This document shows positions 7,985-16,843 of a stretch of 64,000 bases of DNA, piece after piece. This stretch comes from Acidobacteriota bacterium (GTDB lineage: Bacteria > Acidobacteriota > Thermoanaerobaculia > Gp7-AA8): contig JACPDH010000066.1 of NCBI GenBank assembly GCA_016184115.1, forward strand, positions 1 through 64,000, read 5' to 3'. Under the pieces are notes generated by a model. That model saw only the letters and a program-made list of their open reading frames with translations. It searched no databases and had not been told where the DNA came from. The translations under genes and the position numbers were made by a program. How positions within the stretch are numbered: position 1 is the first letter of the stretch; each line of letters begins with the position of its first letter.

Positions 7985-10900
7985 ATGCGTCCAGGCTCGT
8001 GGAGAACCGTCGCCCTAGTCTCCCTTCTGCTCCATGCCGGCGCGGCGCTCGCCGCGATCCCCGCGTCGGAGCGCGCGGTGCTCGTGACGCTCTACGACAC
8101 GACGCAGGGACCGTTCTGGACACGCAACGCGGGGTGGAAAGGAGCTCCAGGAACCGAGTGCTCGTGGTACGGCGTGCAGTGCGACACGGGCGGGACGACC
8201 GTCACGCGGCTCGATCTCGACTACAACCTCGTGGGCGGGCCGATCCCGGCGTCGATCTCGGGCCTGCCTAACCTCGAGGCGCTCAACCTCACGGCGAATC
8301 CCCTCACCGGATCGCTCCCGATCCAGGTCACGCAGCTCACGAAGCTGCGCGAGCTCCGTCTCGGGCAGTTCTACGGCAATCCGCTCGGCGGAACGATTCC
8401 TCCGCAGATCGCGAACCTTACGAACCTCGAAGTGCTCGACCTGTCGGGCAACGCGCTCACCGGGACGCTGCCACCCTCGGTCGCCGCGCTTCCGAAGCTC
8501 CGGCTCCTCTCGCTCTGGTTCAACGACCTCGGCGGACCGATCCCCCCTGCGCTTTTCGATCACCAGCTCATCGAGTATGTCGATCTCTCGTACAACGACT
8601 TCACGGGCGGCATCCCGCCGTCGCCCTCGATGCCGGCGCTCACCGACCTCGTCCTCGTGCGCTGCGGCCTCTCGGGCCCGCTCCCCTCGTCGTTCGCGGG
8701 GATGCCGAACGTCGCGCGCATCAGCCTCAACGAAAACGAGCTCTCCGGGGCGATCCCGGCGGCGTTAGGCCAGATCGCGACGCTCGAATACCTCGACCTC
8801 TACGGGAACGAGCTCACCGGAAGCGTCCCCTCGGAGCTCGGGAACCTCTCGAACCTCACCCACCTCGAGCTCGGCTACAACCCGATCACCGGGCCGATCC
8901 CCGCTGCGATCGGCAACCTGAAGAAACTAACCTACTTCTCGACCTATGGCTCGACGCTGAGCGGCCCGGTGCCGACCGCGCTCTTCACGCTGACCGAGCT
9001 CGAGGATCTCTACCTCACCGGCAACGTCTACAACGGCCAGTCGAGCACGAAGCTGAGTGGCCAGCTCGCCGACTTCACGAGCCTCCGGAAGCTCCGCAAC
9101 CTCAGAATCGAGGCGCAGGACTTCACCGGCCCGATCCCCCCCGCGATCGCGCTCCTCACCGAGCTCGAGACGTTCAACGCGGGGTACAACCCGCTCGGCG
9201 GAAGCATCCCCGCCGAATTTGGTCAGCTCTCGAAGCTGAAGGGATTCGACCTCCGCGCGACGGGGCTCTCGGGGCCCGTTCCGGAATCGTTCGGACAGCT
9301 CGCGGCGCTCGAAGGGTTTTCCCTCGCCAACAACGAGCTCACCTCGCTGCCTGCGAGCTTCGCTTCGCTGAAGGTTCTCGAAGGGTTCTCCTTCGAAGAC
9401 AACCTCCTCGACGGGCCGATCCCGGCGGCGCTCGCGCAGCTCCCCCTGCTCGAGTACGTCGAGCTGCGCGACAACCTCTTTTCCGGGCCGATTCCGCCGG
9501 AGCTCTTCAACCTCGCGAACCTCGAGTTTCTCGACCTCGAGAACAACCTGCTCGACGGCGCGATACCGCCGCTCGCCGGGCTCGCGAAGATCACGGAACT
9601 GCGCCTCGGAGGAAACCGCCTCACGGGCCCAATACCCGCCGACCTCGCGCAGAGCACGTCTCTAGTCATCCTTCGGTTAGGCGGCAACGAGCTTTCCGGC
9701 CCGATCCCGCCACTCGGTACCCTTCCCAACCTCGTCGAGATCGAGCTCGATCGGAACGACCTCTCCGGCGCCATCCCTTCGCTCACCGGCCTCGCATCGC
9801 TTCGCGAGCTCCGCCTCGACCACAACCGCCTCACCGGTGCCATCCCGCCGTCGATCGGGACTCTGACTCAGCTCGACGAGGCGTCGCTCTCCCACAACGC
9901 GCTTTCGGGGCAGATCCCGGCGGAGATCGCGAACTGCACGCTCATCGCCGACGGTTACCTCAGCCTCGGCCACAACGCGCTCTACAACCTCGATGGCTCG
10001 ATCGGCCCTTTCCTCGCGCGCGTCGCACCAGGCTTTGCGGCCACGCAGACCGTCGCGCCGGCGAACGCGCGCGTCACCGCCGCGCGCGAACGCTCGCTCG
10101 TCGTGAGCTGGGATCCGATCGCCTACACCGCGGACAACGGCGGCTACGTGATCTCGGTGTCGCCGTCGTCCGGCGGGCCGTTCCAGGCGGCGGTGACGAC
10201 CCCCGACAAGCTCACGTCGACCTTCACGCTCGACGGCCTCGCGCCCTCGACCGACTACTTCATCCGTGTCGCGACGGCGACCTACCCGACGCCCGAAAAC
10301 AAGAACACCGTCGTCAGCGACGCCGGGCCCGTCATCGCGGCTCGAACTACATCGGGAGCTCCGGCGCCGGCGAGCGTCGTCGTCGTCGGCATTGGAAACG
10401 GCATCTACCAGGACGCCGAGGTCGCCGGTGGAAGCGACTCGTACACTCTCGCAAACGTCGGCGACGTCGCGACGACGATCACGCTCGCACAGGAGGGAGA
10501 TTTCTTCAGCCAGAGCCCGACGTCGTTCGCGCTCGCGGGAGGTTCCGTGCAGACGGTCGAGCTCACCGGCGTCGCGCGTGCGGCCGGCGCATACAACGGC
10601 GCGTCGATTCCGTCGGGCGAAGGCGTGCCTGCCGGGCTCCGCGTTCCCGTGAGGCTTCTCTCGACCGTGCCGGTCATCGGCACGGTGAGCGCCGTCCCGA
10701 GCACGAACCGCGTCGACGTGGCGGCGGAGCCCGAGACGACCTCGCTCCCGGCGTCGGTGAGCTTCACGAACACCGGCACAGGAACGCTCACCGGGCTCGT
10801 CGCCTCCGAGGCGCCCTGGATCACGCCGCCGCAGGGCGTCGTGACGATCGCGCCGGGACAGTCCGTCCAGGTCGACTTCACGGTCGACCGGACGCGGCGC

Positions 10901-11983
10901 GCCGATGCGAGCGAGCTCGCGGGGGCGGCGATCAGTTCGCTCTCGCTCGTCTACCCCACCGGCTCGTCTCAGGCAGGACGCACGACGCACGAAGGCGGCA
11001 CAGCAACCGGCACGAGCCTCGTGACCGTCGTCGACACCGTGAAGCCTCCGACCACGAGCACCGCGTTCCCGCCGCTGCAGCCGGGCGAGGTGCCGCTCTT
11101 CCTTCCCGGCGTCGGTCACGTCCTCGGCGGCGTCGGGCTCTTCCTCTCCGACCTCTCGATCATCAACGCGTTCGGCACCGGTGCGTTAGGCGACGTCCGG
11201 ATCTACTACACGCCGGCGCTCGGCTACCCTCTCACGAACGCCGTCACGAACGCGAACGCGATCAGCCCAGGGCAGTCGTTCGCGCTCGCCGACGTCGTGA
11301 AGAACGTCTTCGGCGCGGAGCAAGTCGGCACGCTCCAGATCCGCTCGCTCGGCTGGAGCAATCTCGTCCTGAATTCGAACATCTTCAACGTGACGAGCCC
11401 GCGCGGCACCTTTGGATCGTCGATACCGTCGTTCCGCGCCGACCGCTCGATCCAACCGGGCTCGAGCCTTCTGATCAACGGACTGAAGAAAGACGCGACG
11501 ACGCGAACCAACGTCTTCATTCAGGAAACGAGCGGCAACATGGCGAACGCCGATCTCGTCTTTTACGACGCCGAGGGGCACGTCGTGCCTTCGGCGGTGT
11601 CTGCGGCCGAGGTCCCTTCGTTCCAGCTCGCACGCCTCATCGACGCGGTACCTGCAGGCGCCGTGAGCGCGAAGATCACGAACCGATCGGGCTCGAGCGG
11701 GCGCCTAACCGCATACGCGACGCCGGTCGACCAGACGAGCGGGGATTTCTGGAGCCTCGCCGACTGGGATCGTGTCTACGCCACGCTGCAAGGCGAGACC
11801 AAAGTGATTCCCGTCGCCGGAAAAGTGCGCGGCGCACTACGCGGGCGGCCAATCGAGCGCAAACGCGACCATCGACCTCGCTCCGAACGAAACGCGTGTG
11901 CTCGAAGACGTGGTCGGCACACTTTTTCCATCACTCCCCGACTCGGTCGTCGGTTATCTCGTGCTCGAGCCGGCGAGCGGTAG
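7985..11983 (+). CDS. Secreted plant-type LRR protein with beta-sandwich domains, 5' part of frameshifted gene
   Basis: 1332 codons in this frame. After a signal peptide (VALVSLLLHAGAALA) comes a cap with CSWYGVQC, like the LRRNT cap of plant receptor kinases. Roughly 26 repeats of the plant-specific form LxxLxxLDLxxNxLxGxIPxx run to residue ~680. Then follow an FN3-like domain (~700-800, VVSWDPIAYTADNGGYVIS), two beta-sandwich segments (the second BACON-like: VSFTNTGTGTLTGLVASEAPWI) and a C-terminal beta domain (FLPGVGHVLGGVGLFLSDLS). Reading frame is lost near 11830 after VIPVAGKVRGA; homologous sequence continues one frame over. ATG 7985 has GAGGTG six bases upstream. It probably binds ligands or surfaces outside the cell. 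Confidence 0.85.
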   Translation: MRPGSWRTVALVSLLLHAGAALAAIPASERAVLVTLYDTTQGPFWTRNAGWKGAPGTECSWYGVQCDTGGTTVTRLDLDYNLVGGPIPASISGLPNLEALNLTANPLTGSLPIQVTQLTKLRELRLGQFYGNPLGGTIPPQIANLTNLEVLDLSGNALTGTLPPSVAALPKLRLLSLWFNDLGGPIPPALFDHQLIEYVDLSYNDFTGGIPPSPSMPALTDLVLVRCGLSGPLPSSFAGMPNVARISLNENELSGAIPAALGQIATLEYLDLYGNELTGSVPSELGNLSNLTHLELGYNPITGPIPAAIGNLKKLTYFSTYGSTLSGPVPTALFTLTELEDLYLTGNVYNGQSSTKLSGQLADFTSLRKLRNLRIEAQDFTGPIPPAIALLTELETFNAGYNPLGGSIPAEFGQLSKLKGFDLRATGLSGPVPESFGQLAALEGFSLANNELTSLPASFASLKVLEGFSFEDNLLDGPIPAALAQLPLLEYVELRDNLFSGPIPPELFNLANLEFLDLENNLLDGAIPPLAGLAKITELRLGGNRLTGPIPADLAQSTSLVILRLGGNELSGPIPPLGTLPNLVEIELDRNDLSGAIPSLTGLASLRELRLDHNRLTGAIPPSIGTLTQLDEASLSHNALSGQIPAEIANCTLIADGYLSLGHNALYNLDGSIGPFLARVAPGFAATQTVAPANARVTAARERSLVVSWDPIAYTADNGGYVISVSPSSGGPFQAAVTTPDKLTSTFTLDGLAPSTDYFIRVATATYPTPENKNTVVSDAGPVIAARTTSGAPAPASVVVVGIGNGIYQDAEVAGGSDSYTLANVGDVATTITLAQEGDFFSQSPTSFALAGGSVQTVELTGVARAAGAYNGASIPSGEGVPAGLRVPVRLLSTVPVIGTVSAVPSTNRVDVAAEPETTSLPASVSFTNTGTGTLTGLVASEAPWITPPQGVVTIAPGQSVQVDFTVDRTRRADASELAGAAISSLSLVYPTGSSQAGRTTHEGGTATGTSLVTVVDTVKPPTTSTAFPPLQPGEVPLFLPGVGHVLGGVGLFLSDLSIINAFGTGALGDVRIYYTPALGYPLTNAVTNANAISPGQSFALADVVKNVFGAEQVGTLQIRSLGWSNLVLNSNIFNVTSPRGTFGSSIPSFRADRSIQPGSSLLINGLKKDATTRTNVFIQETSGNMANADLVFYDAEGHVVPSAVSAAEVPSFQLARLIDAVPAGAVSAKITNRSGSSGRLTAYATPVDQTSGDFWSLADWDRVYATLQGETKVIPVAGKVRGALRGRPIERKRDHRPRSERNACARRRGRHTFSITPRLGRRLSRARAGER

Positions 11984-12461
11984 CGTTGCCGTGACGAGCA
12001 GGACGTACGCCACCCAGGATGGAGTTCCGGGAACCTACGGCACCGCGGTTCCGACACTTCCACTCTCGCGAACGATCCGGCTGGGACAGTCGAAGACGAT
12101 CGCCGGCCTCGACGTCGCTTCGGCGAAAACGATCGGCGCAAAGACCCCCGCGACATTTCGGACGAATCTGTTTCTCGTCGAAGCAAGCGGGGCCTCGGCG
12201 AAAGTACGCATCAACGTGGTCTACGCAGACAGGAGCCAGGCAGCGTTCGGCTCCCGGCTCATCACGAAGATGCTCGACCTCGCGCCTAATCAGATCTACC
12301 AGACCAACCTGACGCAGCTCATCGCCGAGACGAACCCGAACGTCGATGACTTACGAAATGTGCAGCTCGAGCTCCGTGTCGTCGACGGCAGCGGCGCGGT
12401 CTTTGCGTTCACCTCGTCGATCGACAATGGATCGGCCGACCAGATACTGAGGACGGAGTAG
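11898..12461 (+). CDS. C-terminal continuation of the LRR protein (other frame)
   Basis: This frame is open and protein-like from about 11833. It reads AHYAGGQSSANATIDLAPNE directly after the shift, then NETRVLEDVVGTLFPSLPDS, and ends in FAFTSSIDNGSADQILRTE. It repeats the type of beta domain found at ~11110-11700, so the intact protein would have two such domains and about 1490 residues. One extra base (or two lost) near 11830 explains the break. It could be a sequencing or assembly indel, a true mutation, or, less likely, programmed frameshifting; no slippery heptamer is evident beyond GGAAAAG. The ATG at 11898 is unlikely to be a real start. Confidence 0.78.
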   Translation: MLEDVVGTLFPSLPDSVVGYLVLEPASGSVAVTSRTYATQDGVPGTYGTAVPTLPLSRTIRLGQSKTIAGLDVASAKTIGAKTPATFRTNLFLVEASGASAKVRINVVYADRSQAAFGSRLITKMLDLAPNQIYQTNLTQLIAETNPNVDDLRNVQLELRVVDGSGAVFAFTSSIDNGSADQILRTE

Positions 12462-12462
12462 G

Positions 12463-12639
12463 AACGCGAAATGCGGAATGCTAAACGCGAAATGCGAAGT
12501 GGGGAATCGGTGAGACTGGCGTGACGCGCAACGGGAGGGGTGAGGAGTTAAGAGTGCGTTGCCATCACGCGCGATCGTGAACTCACAATCATCCCGGTTT
12601 CGCGTTCCGCCTTCCGCGTTTCGCGTTCCGCATCCCGCG
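12463..12639. repeat. Inverted pair of heptamer arrays (GGAATGC family)
   Basis: 12463-12499 reads as heptamers GAAATGC GGAATGC TAAACGC GAAATGC. 12598-12639, read on the complement, is GGGATGC GGAACGC GAAACGC GGAAGGC GGAACGC. The arrays face each other across ~100 bp between two convergent genes, so RNA could fold into a long stem. No other feature is seen in the spacer. Confidence 0.85.
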
Positions 12640-12643
12640 TCGC

Positions 12644-14971
12644 CTAACCCACTCCCCACCTCGACTCGCGCATCCACGCGACGAACTGGTCGGAGGGAAG
12701 CGGTCTGCTGACGTAGTAGCCCTGCGCCATATCGCAGCCGAGTGCCTGGAGCTCCTTCCAGGCCGCCTCGTTCTCGACCCCCTCCGCGATGACTCGAAGC
12801 CCCATGTTGTGTCCAAGCTCGATCGTCGACCGCACGATGACGCTGTCTTCCGCGGAGCCCCCACCGAGGTTTGCAACGAACGACTTGTCGATCTTGAGCT
12901 CGTCGACCGGCAGGCGCCGCAAGTGTGCAAGCGAGGAGTACCCCGTCCCGTAGTCGTCGATCGACAGCGTGATCCCTCTGTTCTTGAGGTCGCTGAGAAT
13001 CTTCCTTGCGTGCGCCGCGTCGCGCATGATTGCGCTCTCCGTGATCTCGAGAACGAAGCAGGAAGGAGGGAGTCCCCCATCGTGCAGCAGTCCGCTGATG
13101 AAGGTCGGAAGCTCGGGGTCGAGAAGATCGAGCGCAGAGAGATTGACTGCGACCGTGAGCGTCAGACCGGCGCTCTGCCACGCACCGCAGTCGCGCACGG
13201 CCCGCCGCAGCACCCACTTCGTGATCATCCCGATGTTGCCTGATTGTTCGGCGAGGGGGATGAACTCGTCGGGAGGCATCATCCCATGCACCGGGTGACG
13301 CCACCGTACGAGCGCTTCCGCATGGTCCGCGCGCTCGTTTTTGAAGTCGATCTTCGGCTGGTAGTGAAGCTCGAGCTGATCGGCGGCCACCGCGTGCCGC
13401 AGCTCGGAGAGGATGGCGAGCCTTCTAAGCGAATGCTCGTCGCGTCCCGGCTCGTAGACTGCAAAGGCGGAGTGATTTCGCTTGGAATCGTACATGGCGA
13501 CGTCCGCGTGCGTCATGAGCGCTCCCGCGTCGTCGGCATGCGTCGGATAGAGTGCGATGCCCATGCTCGCCTTCACGTCGATCGAAACGCCAGCGAGAGC
13601 GAACGGCGTCTCGAGGGGACCGGAGACCCTGCGTGCGACGTCGGTGGCGCGGGCGGCATCGTCGACGTCGAACATGACGGCGAACTCGTCGCCGCCGAGG
13701 CGCGCGACGGTGTCGCACTCGCGCGTCGCCTGGCGCAGCCGCCGGCCGAACTCGATGAGCAGGTCGTCGCCAAAGCGGTGGCCGAGCGTGTCGTTGATCT
13801 CCTTGAAACGGTCGACGTCCATCATGAGGATGCCAACCTGCCTCCCCATCCTCTTCGCCACGGCGATCGCCTGCGTGAGACGATCGAGAAAGAGAGTCCT
13901 GTTAGGCAATCCGGTCAGGGCGTCGTGAGTCGCCTGGTGCCTGATTTGCTCCTCACGCTGCTCGATGCCCGTCCGCATCGTGTCGAACGACTCGGCGAGT
14001 CTCCCGATCTCGTCGTCCTGCGACAACGCAACCGGGGTCGAGTAGTCGCCCCTGGCGATCCGCTGCGTCGCCTTCGCGAGCGACATGAGTGGCCGGCTGA
14101 CCCCGCGCGCGAAAAACGTCGCGGCGACGATCGCCACGAGGAGTGCCAGAGCCGAAAGCGCGAACATCCGGAGCTCGAGCTGACGTAACGGTCGTTCCGC
14201 ATCCTCAATCGAGCGTTGCAGCAGCATGTTGATCGTGCTGCCGTCGGACGTCTCGAGCGGTCGCACGAGCGACTCGTACGCGACGTCGTCGAGGTCCAGT
14301 CGCGCCTCTTCGAGTTGCACCCCGGACGCGACCGGAAGCGCGTGGGAACGGATCGCCTCCTGAGCATCCGGGGGGAGCGTCGAGATCAGGCTCGCCTTAC
14401 GCCCCGATGCGACGCTCCAAAGCGACACCTCGAGCCCCGTCAGCCGATTGAGGTCTCCGAGCACCGAGTCATCGATCTCGAATCCGATGCACACCCATGC
14501 GATCGGCTGCGGTGCCAAGAGCCCGTCGAGCGAGACGATTGCCGCGGCTTCTCCAGCCTCACGCGCACGTTCGAGAAGTGCGGCGTTCGGGAACGGGCGC
14601 CCCGCGTAGCGTCCGTCCAGGGTGTCTGCGTCGACGCGTCCGTCGAGCGAGATGAGAAACACCGCATCCGCGTCGATGCGGGAACCGTGGTTGAGCAGCA
14701 CCGACGTAATCGTCGGCATGTCCCCCGAAGCGATCGCCTCACGGAAGGCGAAATCGGCCGCGAGCACGCGAACCGAATCGGAGAGCCTGCGGCCGCGCGC
14801 GTCGAGTAGCCGGTCGAGAACGCGACTCCCGACCCGAAGTTCCTCCGAGATTGCGCGGTGAAGGTCCGCCCGACCAGCGAGATGGACCACCGTCAGTGTC
14901 GCCATCTGCAGCAGGACGAGCGCCCCGACGATCAGGACGAGAAGCTTCGTCCGGAAACTTCGCCCTCCCAT
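12644..14971 (-). CDS. Membrane c-di-GMP sensor: periplasmic domain-HAMP-GGDEF-EAL
   Basis: A 775-residue inner-membrane protein. A TM helix near the N-terminus (LLVLIVGALVLLQMATLTV) and a second near residue 275 bracket a periplasmic sensor domain of ~240 residues, followed by HAMP (SRPLMSLAKATQRIARGDYS). The GGDEF motif is intact (LGGDEFAV, ~425) and so is EAL (AEALVRW, ~550; further conserved motifs IDDYGTGYSS and PVDELKIDKSF), so both synthesis and hydrolysis of c-di-GMP are possible. ATG 14971 is preferred; a GTG at 14980 overlaps the upstream stop. It is the last gene of an operon with a copper-type periplasmic protein and an outer-membrane protein, whose state the sensor domain may read (inference). 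Confidence 0.9.
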   Translation of the reverse strand: MGGRSFRTKLLVLIVGALVLLQMATLTVVHLAGRADLHRAISEELRVGSRVLDRLLDARGRRLSDSVRVLAADFAFREAIASGDMPTITSVLLNHGSRIDADAVFLISLDGRVDADTLDGRYAGRPFPNAALLERAREAGEAAAIVSLDGLLAPQPIAWVCIGFEIDDSVLGDLNRLTGLEVSLWSVASGRKASLISTLPPDAQEAIRSHALPVASGVQLEEARLDLDDVAYESLVRPLETSDGSTINMLLQRSIEDAERPLRQLELRMFALSALALLVAIVAATFFARGVSRPLMSLAKATQRIARGDYSTPVALSQDDEIGRLAESFDTMRTGIEQREEQIRHQATHDALTGLPNRTLFLDRLTQAIAVAKRMGRQVGILMMDVDRFKEINDTLGHRFGDDLLIEFGRRLRQATRECDTVARLGGDEFAVMFDVDDAARATDVARRVSGPLETPFALAGVSIDVKASMGIALYPTHADDAGALMTHADVAMYDSKRNHSAFAVYEPGRDEHSLRRLAILSELRHAVAADQLELHYQPKIDFKNERADHAEALVRWRHPVHGMMPPDEFIPLAEQSGNIGMITKWVLRRAVRDCGAWQSAGLTLTVAVNLSALDLLDPELPTFISGLLHDGGLPPSCFVLEITESAIMRDAAHARKILSDLKNRGITLSIDDYGTGYSSLAHLRRLPVDELKIDKSFVANLGGGSAEDSVIVRSTIELGHNMGLRVIAEGVENEAAWKELQALGCDMAQGYYVSRPLPSDQFVAWMRESRWGVG

Positions 14972-14976
14972 GCGCC

Positions 14977-15564
14977 TCACTCGCTTCCGGCTGTGAAGGT
15001 TACCTCGAGGGCGCCTCCTGCCTCGAGCCGCGCGCGTTTCGGATTCGTCGCTTCGCGCAGGCCTGGATGCCAGATGCGCACTTCGTACTCCCCGGCGGGA
15101 AGCTCTGCAATCGTCGCCTTCCCCTTCGTCGCAACGGCGAAGTGCGGCGTATCGACGACGATGATGAACGCGCTCATCCGGTCATGGATGTTGCACCCGA
15201 GCGTCACGACGCCTGGCAGGTCGAAGACGACGGGCGCAGAGGGTGTTCCTTCGTAGAGCGGCAGCTGGAACTTCTTCGCCGGTGAGAATGAATAGACCTG
15301 GTGTCGCACGTTGTCGCTGTTCGGGAAGCTCACCGCGGTGCCCGTCTGAATCACGAGGATTCGCGGAACGAACTGGCGATTCTTCTGGTCCATCACGGCG
15401 GGACGTGTGGGAGCCGGAATCCTCCGGCCGACTGGCACAGCCCACGCCACCGCGTCGTCGATCACGCCGCCGCGCACGTCACGAACGTTGACGACGAGTG
15501 AAGCCGCCGCGGCCGCGAGATGAAACAGGAGAAATCCGAGGGTGAACACGGCGCGCCGGACCAT
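14977..15564 (-). CDS. Exported cupredoxin-like (methylamine-utilisation-type) protein
   Basis: 195 residues. The start is the ATG at 15564, followed by signal sequence MVRRAVFTLGFLLFHLAAAA. The fold is a plastocyanin-like domain: TAVSFPNSDNVRHQVYSFS supplies the first His, GCNIHDRM supplies Cys, His and Met, which together make a type-1 copper ligand set H-C-H-M. A short carboxypeptidase-regulatory-like beta domain (ATIAELPAGEYEVRIWHPG) closes it. It abuts the GGDEF-EAL gene (stop overlaps the alternative GTG) and follows the outer-membrane gene. Role unknown; copper or redox sensing for the c-di-GMP protein is the obvious hypothesis. Confidence 0.85.
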   Translation of the reverse strand: MVRRAVFTLGFLLFHLAAAAASLVVNVRDVRGGVIDDAVAWAVPVGRRIPAPTRPAVMDQKNRQFVPRILVIQTGTAVSFPNSDNVRHQVYSFSPAKKFQLPLYEGTPSAPVVFDLPGVVTLGCNIHDRMSAFIIVVDTPHFAVATKGKATIAELPAGEYEVRIWHPGLREATNPKRARLEAGGALEVTFTAGSE

Positions 15565-15626
15565 GATTGAGGTTAGCACCGTTCGGCCCTCTTTTCGTCT
15601 TTCCGGAATCGCGCGGACGCCACCGT

Positions 15627-16594
15627 TCAGTGGTTGGAAAACGCGCAGCGGAGCTGCAGCATCACGCGCGTGTCGTCTTCCGTTGCGATCACCTCCGCGC
15701 CCGCTCTCCAACTCCCGTATACCTCGCGCAAGTATGCGAGTGTGAGCGCTTCGTCTCTTCCGCGCTGGTTCTCGTACGAGTCAACGCGGATCGAAACGCG
15801 TCCCGCTCCACCGCTTTTCGAGAAGAGCAGGTAACCCGCGCTGATGTCGGTCACGAACTTCTGCCCACGAGGCGCGACAAATGTAGGACCCCAACCGTAT
15901 TCGCCGATCACGACCCAGTCGTCACCCGTGTACTCGAAGCTCGCGACATCGAACTTCGTCCCCCAGTTGTAGAGCGCGCCGTACGGCTTTCCGTCCGAAC
16001 GGTTGTCGATGTGCGTGTACTGGAGTGAGAGACGCTGGCCATTCCATCCGCCCCGCGCCGACCACCCAATTCGACCGTCGTTCTCCGCCGAGACTGATGT
16101 GTAGTCGTCGTCATCTGCGGGAACCCACTCCCCGAGCAGCGTCCAGTGGTTGTGAAGCGCCCATCCTCGGTCGACAGGAAGCGCGCCAAACGTGTCGTTA
16201 CCGCGAAACAGGGTCGCACCCGCCATGAAACCGCGAGCGAAGAGAGTCGCGTCGACGCCGATGGGGCGGAGCTCTTCGCCGAACCACGTGTTAAGCGCCG
16301 ACGACGAGATCGTGTAGGGCCTCCGACATGGCCACGATCGGAATCGGAGTGGTTGGTTCTCGCAACCAGATGCGCGTGAAAGGCGAGATACGGCGAGAGG
16401 TTCCAATCGAATCCGAGTTGAAGCTGAGCGGACAGAGAATCTTCAGCGAGCGGTCCGTCGTCCTCGGTCGACCCTTGAGCGATCACGAATCCGCTGTAGC
16501 GGGGAGTGTCCACAGCCTCCGCCACGATCGCTGGCGCAAGGCAGCCGGCGAGCACGAGGCAGACTGCGAGACTTCGACGTCGCGCGAAGGTCAT
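15627..16594 (-). pseudogene. Outer-membrane barrel-like protein with frame break
   Basis: The 5' part (16594 to ~16325) encodes a signal peptide (SLAVCLVLAGCLAPAIVAEA) and a porin-like start ending FHAHLVARTNHSDSDRGHVG. The homologous continuation PYTISSSALNTWFGEELRPI is in another frame and runs to a stop at 15627 (LRCAFSNH), with amphipathic strands and aromatic ends typical of an outer-membrane barrel. In proteins of this type I expect extra sequence between GHVG and SPYTISSSALNTW, so the site near 16320 looks like a small deletion plus frameshift. First gene of the cupredoxin/GGDEF-EAL operon. An assembly error cannot be excluded. Confidence 0.68.
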
Positions 16595-16843
16595 CGTCGA
16601 TCGAGAGTCGACTTATCATCCACCGCGCGAAGGCGAACCGCAAGATGGCGCGCGAGGTGTCGCCGAAGCGCCGTAGCGGAGCATCGTCTCGGTGTCGAAG
16701 CGTTCCGAGGCCCCGTCACCGAACGGTTACGCCTCGCCTGCCCCCGCTCCGATATCATTCCCGCCACTCGCGACGTCTCATGGCGTCACATCGCTGTTTC
16801 GCTGAACCCGATGGTCTCAACGATTTCCCGCATAGGAGCCAAC

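Noticed and set aside
11820-11840. Programmed ribosomal frameshift in the LRR gene
   Set aside because: No clear slippery heptamer or downstream pseudoknot; a simple indel explains the break.
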